From JACKLD01 sp049297695 (GTDB lineage Bacteria > Pseudomonadota > Alphaproteobacteria > UBA2136 > UBA6156): a stretch of 55,023 nucleotides of DNA. The notes beneath the pieces were generated by a model that saw nothing but the letters and a program-made list of their open reading frames with translations, was not told the origin of the DNA and ran no database searches. The stretch covers positions 1-55,023 of the forward strand of contig JBAQUT010000022.1 in the NCBI GenBank assembly GCA_049297695.1, read 5' to 3'. Made by a program: the position numbers and the translations under genes. Shown piece after piece: positions 42,973 to 49,985 of this stretch. Position 1 is the first letter of the stretch; every line of letters begins with the position of its first letter.

Positions 42973-43809
42973 ATGCGTATGTTGAAAGTATCTCTGTTAG
43001 GTGCCACCTGCTTGATGAGCGGAATGGCAGCAGTTCATGCATTGGAAACAAGCGCCGTGAACAACAACATGGCCGAGGCGATGATCTCCGAGCAGCGCAC
43101 CAGCACCCTGTTTACCATTTTGCAAACCGCCTTTAACGCCTTAACGGCCCGTGTTGGGGCGGTAGAAACCCACGTTGGCCTGTTGCAAGTAACGGTGGAT
43201 AACCTGAGCACCCGCCTGACCACGGCCGAAACCGATATTGCCACCTTGAAAACTGATGTGAACAGCCTAAAAGCTACCGATCAATATTTGTTGGCCGAAG
43301 TAGGGGCTTTAAAAACCCGAATGGATTCTGCCGAAGGTCAAATCGCTTCATTATGGACGTACATTCAATACCTGATAGATCGTGACAATGCCCAACAAGC
43401 CCAGATCAACGATTTGTATGCGCGTGTGAGTGATTTGCAAAATCAAATCAACGCTTTACGTGCCCGTATTGAAGCTTTGGAAGCTCGGACAAATGGATTG
43501 CCAACGGATTGCAATGCGGGTGGAGTCTTGATTTTTAACGGTTCAATATGGACATGTACAAAAACTTATGCGGTCGCGAGCAATCTGTGTAATGGCTTAC
43601 GGTGCGAATCAGGTGCTCAATCAGGTGTAGCTACGTTAAATAAAATATGTACGATATTAGGCAAAACAACGTATCACTCTACGCCGGCAGGTGGTACGGG
43701 TGGTGCTGGTTGTAATGGTTGCAGTTGGGGTGCTTGGACAGGAAGTTCATGGTCATCTTTTTCTAGTTGTAATGGTTGTGTGCCATTACTTCGAGTTACA
43801 TGTTATTAA
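42973..43809 (+). CDS. Secreted coiled-coil protein with C-terminal cysteine-rich domain
   Basis: 278 residues. Signal peptide (1-24, LKVSLLGATCLMSGMAAVHALE); residues about 45-172 are heptad-rich (VGAVETHVGLLQVTVDNLSTRL... VSDLQNQINALRARIEALEART), predicting a trimeric or dimeric coiled-coil stalk; residues 175-278 form a compact domain with ten Cys, ending in SCNGCVPLLRVTCY. The same 10-Cys domain occurs in the next gene. The layout suits a stalked adhesin or receptor-binding fibre. A/T-ending codons in the second half contrast with GC-rich first half. Confidence 0.78.
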   Translation: MRMLKVSLLGATCLMSGMAAVHALETSAVNNNMAEAMISEQRTSTLFTILQTAFNALTARVGAVETHVGLLQVTVDNLSTRLTTAETDIATLKTDVNSLKATDQYLLAEVGALKTRMDSAEGQIASLWTYIQYLIDRDNAQQAQINDLYARVSDLQNQINALRARIEALEARTNGLPTDCNAGGVLIFNGSIWTCTKTYAVASNLCNGLRCESGAQSGVATLNKICTILGKTTYHSTPAGGTGGAGCNGCSWGAWTGSSWSSFSSCNGCVPLLRVTCY

Positions 43810-43833
43810 TTTAAGAAATAAAGGGTAGGGGTT

Positions 43834-44409
43834 ATGTACTATAAATTTTTACTATGCCTCCTGTGGTTGTACCCACTAAGCTTGGCTCATTCGCTTGAAG
43901 CTACAGCCCATGTTAATCCATCTCAAGCTGTGAACGAAGGCCTTTCTATGAAAGTAGATGCCTTGCACACAGCTACTATGGCGGTGGTGAACAGCATTCT
44001 GCATTGTAATAACATTGGGAAAATGTATGTCTCCGATCCTTCGGTTCCAGGGAAAGATGTGAATGGGTGTGTCGATATAGATGGAGGGTTGCCGAATCCA
44101 GCCACGGAATGCGATATCGGTTCTGTCGCTATTGCCGATGGTACGGATTGGACATGCACACAAACACTTGCTGTTCCCAATACGTTGTGTGGTGGTTTGC
44201 GGTGCGAATCTGGCGCCCAATCAGGTGTAGGTACGTTAAATAAAGTCTGTCAATCGCTTGGTAAAAACAAATATTATTCAACTCCAGCTGGTGGTACAGG
44301 GAGTTCGGGTTGTGATGGATGCTCGTGGGGTACTTGGACGGGAAGCGCATGGACATCGTTCAACCATTGTAACGGCTGCAAGCCGTTGCTTCAGGTAACA
44401 TGTTATTAA
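43834..44409 (+). CDS. Secreted paralogue carrying the same cysteine-rich domain
   Basis: 191 residues. Signal peptide (1-20, FLLCLLWLYPLSLAHS), a short linker, and the 10-Cys domain (about 86-191) that matches the preceding protein with all cysteines aligned: WTCTQTL, LCGGLRCESGAQSGVGTLNKVC, CDGCSWGTWTGSAW, CNGCKPLLQVTCY. There is no long coiled coil. 24 nt after the first gene, so likely one transcript and a tandem duplication. AT-rich. Domain family not recognised. Confidence 0.75.
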   Translation: MYYKFLLCLLWLYPLSLAHSLEATAHVNPSQAVNEGLSMKVDALHTATMAVVNSILHCNNIGKMYVSDPSVPGKDVNGCVDIDGGLPNPATECDIGSVAIADGTDWTCTQTLAVPNTLCGGLRCESGAQSGVGTLNKVCQSLGKNKYYSTPAGGTGSSGCDGCSWGTWTGSAWTSFNHCNGCKPLLQVTCY

Positions 44410-44439
44410 TTTAACATAATATTCATTATGCGAACTTAT

Positions 44440-44464
44440 GAGCCGAAAGGCTCTGTTTCGTTTT
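44440..44464 (+). terminator. Terminator after the cysteine-rich pair
   Basis: GAGCC-GAAA-GGCTC hairpin followed by TGTTTCGTTTT. It lies between the stop at 44409 and the convergent asnB stop and may serve both directions. Confidence 0.7.
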
Positions 44465-46418
44465 ACCCCTCCAGATTTCCCATCCCCTCCCACCACCACA
44501 CCATGTTGGCGGCGGCCAGGGCGGTGTAGGTGCCGTCTATGTGGCCGTCGCAGGTGGCTTTCCAAAAAGCTTGCAGGGCGGGTTGATGAAAATGCTCCTT
44601 CGCAAACGCGCTGCCAAACAGCGCATCCTCCATCATCGCACTGCCCTTGCCCGTGGTAAGCCACTGGCGGATGGGTGCCCCAAAGCCCGCCTTACTGCGT
44701 GAGAGAACTTCGTGGGGCAGTCGAGTACTCACGGCACTCTTGAAAAACGCTTTAGGCGCCGTTTGGTGAAGGCTCGTCCAGCCACCGCCCGTCAGCTTGG
44801 CCGTAGGCGGTACATCGGCCATGAAATCTAGCAATCGGCGGTCGGTTAAGGGCACGCGACCTTCCACACCGGCCAGCATGGCGGCTTTGTCGTTGTAGTT
44901 CAGGTTGTGGTCGGGCAAAAAGCCAAACAGCTCAATGTACAGCAGGCGGTTTAACAAACTTTGGCCGTGGGATTCGTCTCGGGCGCTGGTTAAGGCATTA
45001 TTCCACGAGATGGCCACGCTGCGCTCGCCATGACGAAGGAGGCGCGCCGCATCTGGCTGGCTGTTGGTCGTAAACGCATGCAGCAAAAAGCGCTCGTCGT
45101 CGCCGCGCAACAGGTCGGCCAAGCGGGTGAGGCGGCGCGAGGTGGCCGCTCCACTCACCCGAGCGACCATTTTACATAATACAGAAATACCTTGGGAGAT
45201 TGCCGCGCTGCGCTCGCAATGACGATTGAGGGTTTCCCGCAACCGTGCCGTTTGGTGGCGCCGATACCCGCTGAATACGTCATCCCCCCCCGCACCGCCC
45301 AACAACACCTTGATACCATCCGCCTTGGCCCGTGCCGCAATATCCGGCACAACCAACGGTGCAGGGTCAGCGGTGGGCTCGTCCAGCATGAAGGGCAAGC
45401 TGGGCAACCGTTCCAGCAACGGCTCCATCTCCACCACCAAAGGTGTGAACGGCACCTTCAAATGCGTCGCCACGCTGGTGGCAAACGCCATATCGTCCTC
45501 AAAGCCTTCCGCGGCCATCCCCGCACCCTCAAAGCCGATGCAATACGTGTTGGAAGGCCTATTCCCCGTGGCCACCATGCTGGCCACAATGGCGCTGCTA
45601 TCCACACCTCCACTCAAAAACGCTCCCACGGGCACATCGCTGGTGCACTGCTCGGCCACCACGGCGTCCAGCAGTTTCAACAGGTGGGCGGGGGTTTTGG
45701 TGGTATCGTACTGGGGTTTTCCCTCCACCAACGGGGCTTGCGGCGGCATGTACCAGCGGTGGGTTTCGGTAGTCAGCACACCATCGTCAAACGCGGCCAG
45801 CATAAAGTGTCCGGGGCGGAGCTTTTTCACCCCGCTCAACATGGTGCGCTCGCCAGGCGTCCATAAAAAGGTGAGGTATTCGGCCATGGCGTGGGTGTCC
45901 AAACTCCAATCGGCCAACACGGGGCGCAAGGCTTTCAACTCGCTGGCAAAGGCCAAACCTTGGGGTGTTTCGGCGTAGTACAACGGTTTAATGCCTGCAT
46001 GGTCGCGCGCCACAAACAGCTGGCGCTCGTGCTTATCCCAAATGGCCAAGGCAAACATGCCTTCCAACCTCTCCAGCATGGCGGGGCCTTCCAAATCGAA
46101 CAACGGGGCCAGCACGGCGGTGTCCGAGTTTGGGTTAAACTTATATTTCGTATTCTTTTGAAGATATTCCACAATCTTCTTAAAGTTGTAAATCTCGCCA
46201 TTGAACACCACCACATACCGCCCGTCGGCACTTTCCATGGGCTGGCTGGCGGCGGTGGAGGTATCGATAATGCTCAACCGCCGGTGCACCAGCTGCATGC
46301 CAGCCGCCGCATCGCGCCACACGCCCGCTCCATCCGGCCCCCGGTGCGCCAACGCCGCCCCCAACGCCGTGGCGTGGGGTTTGGTGAAGGTTCCGAGTAA
46401 GCCTGCTATGCCGCACAT
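44463..46418 (-). CDS. asnB: Asparagine synthase (glutamine-hydrolysing) AsnB-like
   Basis: 651 residues. Starts Met-Cys-Gly-Ile-Ala-Gly: after Met removal, Cys1 is the glutaminase nucleophile, which fixes the start at 46418 rather than 46427. Glutaminase motifs RRLSIID and FNGEIYN, then the ATP-pyrophosphatase SGGVDSSAIVA. In surface-polysaccharide loci AsnB-like enzymes amidate uronic sugars. Two 29-nt palindromes lie in-frame at about residues 398-407 (RHCERSAAIS) and 461-470 (RHGERSVAIS), in a variable region between conserved blocks. Confidence 0.9.
   Translation of the reverse strand: MCGIAGLLGTFTKPHATALGAALAHRGPDGAGVWRDAAAGMQLVHRRLSIIDTSTAASQPMESADGRYVVVFNGEIYNFKKIVEYLQKNTKYKFNPNSDTAVLAPLFDLEGPAMLERLEGMFALAIWDKHERQLFVARDHAGIKPLYYAETPQGLAFASELKALRPVLADWSLDTHAMAEYLTFLWTPGERTMLSGVKKLRPGHFMLAAFDDGVLTTETHRWYMPPQAPLVEGKPQYDTTKTPAHLLKLLDAVVAEQCTSDVPVGAFLSGGVDSSAIVASMVATGNRPSNTYCIGFEGAGMAAEGFEDDMAFATSVATHLKVPFTPLVVEMEPLLERLPSLPFMLDEPTADPAPLVVPDIAARAKADGIKVLLGGAGGDDVFSGYRRHQTARLRETLNRHCERSAAISQGISVLCKMVARVSGAATSRRLTRLADLLRGDDERFLLHAFTTNSQPDAARLLRHGERSVAISWNNALTSARDESHGQSLLNRLLYIELFGFLPDHNLNYNDKAAMLAGVEGRVPLTDRRLLDFMADVPPTAKLTGGGWTSLHQTAPKAFFKSAVSTRLPHEVLSRSKAGFGAPIRQWLTTGKGSAMMEDALFGSAFAKEHFHQPALQAFWKATCDGHIDGTYTALAAANMVWWWEGMGNLEG
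45007..45035 (-). repeat. Family A palindromic element inside asnB, copy 2
   Basis: 29 bp, GAGATGGCCACGC on the left and GCTCGCCATGACG on the right (plus strand). Differs from copy 1 by paired G/C-T/A changes that keep pairing. Encodes RHGERSVAIS. Confidence 0.82.
45196..45224 (-). repeat. Family A palindromic element inside asnB, copy 1
   Basis: 29 bp, GAGATTGCCGCGC on the left and GCTCGCAATGACG on the right (plus strand). Encodes RHCERSAAIS in the same orientation and frame as copy 2. Confidence 0.82.
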
Positions 46419-46444
46419 GTTCGGCACGATATCACATCTTGAGT

Positions 46445-47104
46445 TTATTCCGCAGCAAGAGATGAGGATTGATGATACAAATCTTTGGCATTCTCAAATT
46501 CACGAGGCTCCCTGTTGGTAGCTGCCACAAGAATTTGTTGTACTTGATGTAATTCTTCTGGGTACAAACGATCCACCACCGCCCCTGTCAGAGATGAGGC
46601 TGAAGATGCCGCCAACAAGGCCTCTTCCGAATACGAATCAATGCGCCACAAACGAACACGCCCTACCGAGGTATCCACCGAAGAAATATGTTGAACGGGT
46701 GAGCTAATCGGGTCTTGCTTCAAAGGTGATTGTAAATACGATATCCTGTTTGTAGCAGGGTCGTAATAACCCGCCGCCAAAATAACCCGAAGTTGAGAGC
46801 CCTTATCAACGCATGTTTTCACCACGTCTCCGGGTTGGAATGCTGCCTGCGGGTTCTGGTATCTAAAAAGTGCTTGGAAATCACGGGCGATATCTTCGGA
46901 TTTCGGGTAAAATGCCGTCTGGTCATGGGGTCTGAAATCAGCCACGAAACCATGCTCAAGGGTTGCCAGCGATACATAAGGGTCTACGGGAACCGATAAA
47001 ACGCACCCATGCGTCATACGTTGGAAAAAACTGTTGCTGATAATGCAATGTGGCCGTGATGTTTCGTAGTTAACAACAAACATACCGCGTGGATAAGTAA
47101 TCAT
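46445..47104 (-). CDS. AT-rich orphan, function unknown
   Basis: 219 residues, soluble, no signal peptide. A beta-rich start (MITYPRGMFVVNYETSRPHCIISNSFF) leads to a possible SH3-like basic patch (PGDVVKTCVDKGSQLRVILAAGYYDPATN). The C-terminus is helical (EELHQVQQILVAATNREPREFENAKDL). ATG 47104 is chosen because AGGATG lies about 8 nt upstream; 47113 is alternative. A/T-ending codons. Lies within the polysaccharide gene cluster. No family recognised. Confidence 0.55.
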   Translation of the reverse strand: MITYPRGMFVVNYETSRPHCIISNSFFQRMTHGCVLSVPVDPYVSLATLEHGFVADFRPHDQTAFYPKSEDIARDFQALFRYQNPQAAFQPGDVVKTCVDKGSQLRVILAAGYYDPATNRISYLQSPLKQDPISSPVQHISSVDTSVGRVRLWRIDSYSEEALLAASSASSLTGAVVDRLYPEELHQVQQILVAATNREPREFENAKDLYHQSSSLAAE

Positions 47105-47116
47105 GTTGAGCATCCT

Positions 47117-47145
47117 ATTATAATATTTTAGTATACTCTAAATAT
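47117..47145 (-). promoter_or_regulatory. GTATAC-type promoter 5, upstream of the orphan at 47104
   Basis: On the minus strand a perfect TATAAT (47122-47117) is preceded by GTATAC (47136-47131) in the spacer. No TTGACA is evident upstream (ATATTT instead), so this copy shares the GTATAC core rather than the whole promoter. Confidence 0.5.
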
Positions 47146-47187
47146 TCTAAATGTAAATGCTTCATACTTTAAATTTTCAACCAGTTG

Positions 47188-47496
47188 TTATTTTTCAAAA
47201 TCAGGTGGATGAGAAGGAAAGAGATGGGTAACATTTGTCCCCGTAGGTCGCATAACTACCTCAGGAAGATTCTCGGTTGAGAGGTTGGCTTTTTGCAAGG
47301 CTCCTTTTAAACATTTTAGGTAAGCATACGCAGTAACGAGAGAGACACCTTCATCACGCTCAATACGCATAAGAGATCCGCGAGACAAATATATACCGTC
47401 ATATACGTCTCTTTCCCGTAAACCTGAACAAACTCTCAAATCCCTAACCCCCGGGATAAAAGCCTTTGTTGGAGATGAAAGGTTGGTTCCGTTCAT
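47188..47496 (-). CDS. XRE-type helix-turn-helix regulator
   Basis: 102 residues. HTH_XRE pattern at about 15-65: VRDLRVCSGLRERDVYDGIYLSRGSLMRIERDEGVSLVTAYAYLKCLKGAL, with the recognition helix near YLSRGSLMRIERD. Its ATG overlaps the stop of the large oxidoreductase gene (ATGA), so it is in the same transcript. It may regulate this cluster or the GTATAC promoter family; the latter is only an idea. AT-rich. Confidence 0.78.
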   Translation of the reverse strand: MNGTNLSSPTKAFIPGVRDLRVCSGLRERDVYDGIYLSRGSLMRIERDEGVSLVTAYAYLKCLKGALQKANLSTENLPEVVMRPTGTNVTHLFPSHPPDFEK

Positions 47497-49685
47497 GCCA
47501 CCAACACCCTACTGCTCGCAAACACCTCCACCGCAGGTATGGGCGCCTCCCCTTCCCCCCGCACGGCGGCCACAAATGCTGCAAGGGCTTGGGCGTGGCC
47601 TTTTTGCTGGCCCATATACCACGGCTTTTTGTACAGGGTGCGCACTTTGCCGTTCTCGCTCCAGGTGGTGCGCTGGTAGTTGTCCATGGTGCCCACGGCA
47701 CCGCCTGCCAGCACGCTCACGTGCTCCTTCGCGGCAGCAGGGTCGCCTTCACTGGAGTACACCACGGTGGCCAAACTGCCGTCGGCAAAGCTCATGCTGA
47801 TGCTGTAGTTATCTTGCCCCGCCCCGCGCACGATGTCACATCCTACTACGCCTGAAGAGGCTTCGTAGGAAATGCCATCTTTCGCTCCGCGCCCTTCGCT
47901 CCGCGAAAGACCACCAGCCATAGGCTGGCCCTGCGAAGCCCCTTTGGGCGCAGCAGGGGATAAAAGCCAATACGCCATATCCGTAAAGTGGCACACCTCG
48001 CCCAACAACCGCCCACCGCCTTCCGCGCCACTTTGCCAGTTGGGGCCTTCCAGCTTGCCGGCGTTTACGCGGATGATAACTTGCTTGGGCGTGGCAATCC
48101 CATCCAGCTTGGCCTTCAACGGCAGCAACGCAGGGCTGAAGCGGCGGTTGAAGCCCACCATCAACACCCGCCCACTTTTGGCATGGGCCTTTTCCACCGC
48201 ATCCACGTCTTTAGAGGTGAGTGCCAAGGGCTTTTCCACCCATACGTGCTTGCCGTGTTTGAGGGCCTCAATCACCAGCTTGGCATGGGTGTTGTGGCGG
48301 GTGCCGATGAACACCGCATGGGTGCTTTTATCATCCCACACGGCCTGCATATCCGTGCCTGCAAAGGCAGCCTTGTAACGCTCGGCCACGTGGGCGGCAC
48401 TCAGGCCCCCTTTGCTGACAACCCCGCGCAAGCTCCACCCCTTCATGCCCTTCAACGCGGGCAACACCACGCTGCGCACAAAGCCGCCGGTGCCGATGAA
48501 CGACAAGCCCACATCGCCCTTTACCCGTACGGTTGGTGTTGCGCGCAAAAGTGTGTGTTCAGGTTTGGCCTCTGGGTACGCCAGCACCACGCCCAACCCT
48601 TGGCCTTTCTTCACCAAGGAATAGCCTTTCAAGGCATCCTCCAGCTCAAAGGTGTGGGTGGTTAACAGGTCGGGGCGTAGTTGGCCCGTGCCCATCAGGC
48701 GCACCACTTCGGCCAGGTTATCCCGCTCGGTGTGGGGCACAAAGCCTACGGGGTAACTTAAGCCCTGCTGCTCGTAGGCAGGGTCGTACCGGCCCGGGCC
48801 GTAACTGCGAGAAACCCGAATGTTCAGCTCTTTCTTCATATACTGCGCATAATCAAACCGCGTGCCCACCTTGCCCACCAGCACCACGTTGGCCCTGTCC
48901 CGGGCCCAATCCGCCGCCGTGGCCAAGGGGCCGTCGCTCTCGGTAGCGGCACAGAGAATGATGCTGTCAAACCCGCGCCCGTCGGTAAAACCTTCCCATG
49001 CTTTGCCCAACATGTCGGGCGTGCCTGCCAGCGTGGCCCCGCCTTCCACCGCCAACGCACAGCGTTGGGTGTTGAAATCCATGGCCGCCACCCGCGCCCC
49101 CGCTGCCGCGCACAGCTGCACCACCAATTGACCCACCAAACCCAAGCCAACCACCAGCACGCGCTCGCCAAGCTTCACATCCGCGTTGCGCACGCCGTGC
49201 AGGGCAATGGCTCCCAAGGTGGCGTAACAGGCGTGTTCAAAGGGCACATTGGCAGGTATCTTCACCGCCAAATTGCGGGGTATGGCATTAAACTCCGCAT
49301 GGTTGGCCAACCCCGCCCCTGCCATGGCCACCCTATCGCCCACCTTAAACTCATGTTGAAGGTTTGCCCCCACGGCCACCACCTCGCCCGCCGCGCTGTA
49401 GCCCAAAGGCAAGGGCTCATCCAGCCGCAAAAACACGCTTTTCAGGGTGTCCACCACGCCGTCGCGGTTCATTTTGGCCAGCACTTTTTTAGCCAAATCG
49501 GGGCGTTCCTTCGCTTTGCCCAGCATGCTTTTGCCCGCAAATTCCATCACCATGCGCTCGGTACCTGCACTTATCAGGCTGGCCCGCGTGGCCACCACAA
49601 TCTCGCCGCTCCCGCAGGCGGGGGTTGGTACGGTGGCAAATTCAACCTTGCCGCTTTTCAGGTTTTGGATGAGTTGTTTGGGCAT
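47493..49685 (-). CDS. Two-domain oxidoreductase (MDR plus Gfo/Idh/MocA)
   Basis: 730 residues. N-terminal zinc-type medium-chain dehydrogenase (GSGEIVVATRASLISAGTERMV; LPLGYSAAGEVVAVG; Rossmann motif VLVVGLGLVGQLVVQLCAAAG) and C-terminal Gfo/Idh/MocA domain (SFIGTGGFVRSVVLPALKGMKG; KHVWVEKPLALTSKDVDAVE; MVGFNRRFSPALLPLK). This fusion is common in O-antigen, capsule and exopolysaccharide loci and is thought to modify a sugar or an undefined carbohydrate precursor. Residues about 574-614 are encoded by a palindrome-rich insert between the substrate and C-terminal blocks. Confidence 0.88.
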   Translation of the reverse strand: MPKQLIQNLKSGKVEFATVPTPACGSGEIVVATRASLISAGTERMVMEFAGKSMLGKAKERPDLAKKVLAKMNRDGVVDTLKSVFLRLDEPLPLGYSAAGEVVAVGANLQHEFKVGDRVAMAGAGLANHAEFNAIPRNLAVKIPANVPFEHACYATLGAIALHGVRNADVKLGERVLVVGLGLVGQLVVQLCAAAGARVAAMDFNTQRCALAVEGGATLAGTPDMLGKAWEGFTDGRGFDSIILCAATESDGPLATAADWARDRANVVLVGKVGTRFDYAQYMKKELNIRVSRSYGPGRYDPAYEQQGLSYPVGFVPHTERDNLAEVVRLMGTGQLRPDLLTTHTFELEDALKGYSLVKKGQGLGVVLAYPEAKPEHTLLRATPTVRVKGDVGLSFIGTGGFVRSVVLPALKGMKGWSLRGVVSKGGLSAAHVAERYKAAFAGTDMQAVWDDKSTHAVFIGTRHNTHAKLVIEALKHGKHVWVEKPLALTSKDVDAVEKAHAKSGRVLMVGFNRRFSPALLPLKAKLDGIATPKQVIIRVNAGKLEGPNWQSGAEGGGRLLGEVCHFTDMAYWLLSPAAPKGASQGQPMAGGLSRSEGRGAKDGISYEASSGVVGCDIVRGAGQDNYSISMSFADGSLATVVYSSEGDPAAAKEHVSVLAGGAVGTMDNYQRTTWSENGKVRTLYKKPWYMGQQKGHAQALAAFVAAVRGEGEAPIPAVEVFASSRVLVA
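47842..47958 (-). repeat. Mini-element with family C inverted termini inside the oxidoreductase gene
   Basis: Left end CCTACTACGCC-TGAAGA-GGCTTCGTAGG (47842-47869) and right end CCTGCGAAGCC...GGCGCAGCAGG (47930-47957) are inverted copies, with paired A-to-G/T-to-C changes. Between them lie TTTCGC/GCGAAA and CCAGCC/GGCTGG hairpins. It looks like a miniature inverted-repeat element of about 117 bp, in-frame, adding some 40 residues. Confidence 0.75.
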
Positions 49686-49817
49686 GGCCAAACCATAGTA
49701 GCCCGCAAGGTTTTCGTAAAGGGTAACTTGCGTTACATAAATCATTTATGGTATGAAGATAGCGCCGTGAGGCAAATGGCTACCTTCAATCAACGAAACG
49801 TAAAAAAGGAGTACGCC

Positions 49818-49892
49818 ATGAAACTGAACGGCAGAATAGCTGTTTGGCTCGGGCGGTGGAGAATCACATTCTCTATCCGTTACCTGCCTTAA
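49818..49892 (+). CDS. 24-residue Arg/Trp-rich microprotein gene
   Basis: Begins MKLNGRIAVWLGRWRI and ends SIRYLP. Contains four Arg and two Trp with alternating hydrophobic residues, as in amphipathic or membrane-active peptides. AAAAAAGGAG is 7 nt before ATG, the strongest ribosome binding site in this region. Followed 5 nt after the stop by a strong terminator, and preceded by a possible promoter (TTGCGT at 49728, TATGAA at 49752, 18-nt spacer). This is a self-contained gene between two divergent-to-parallel sugar genes. It could be a toxin, regulator or leader; function unknown. Confidence 0.55.
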   Translation: MKLNGRIAVWLGRWRITFSIRYLP

Positions 49893-49893
49893 A

Positions 49894-49928
49894 GCAACAA
49901 ACCCCCGTTAGCGCGGGGGTTTGCTTTT
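49894..49928 (+). terminator. Rho-independent terminator of the microprotein gene
   Basis: CAAACCCCCG (49898-49907) and CGGGGGTTTG (49914-49923) with loop TTAGCG, followed by CTTTTA. Very similar in sequence to the terminator at 30548. Confidence 0.87.
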
Positions 49929-49985
49929 ACCTCCAATCAACGAAAAGGAGTAACGCATTCTTTATAAGCAGAATATTCCCCGTTG

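Larger units (their letters stand above)
49786..49960 (+). repeat. Duplicated leader sequence around the microprotein gene
   Basis: TTCAATCAACGAAA...AAGGAGTACGCCATG (49784-49820) has a truncated copy CCAATCAACGAAAAGGAGTAACGC downstream (49932-49955), beyond the terminator. The second copy carries a ribosome-binding-like AAGGAG but no intact ORF, suggesting a second, deleted microprotein gene before wecC. Confidence 0.55.
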
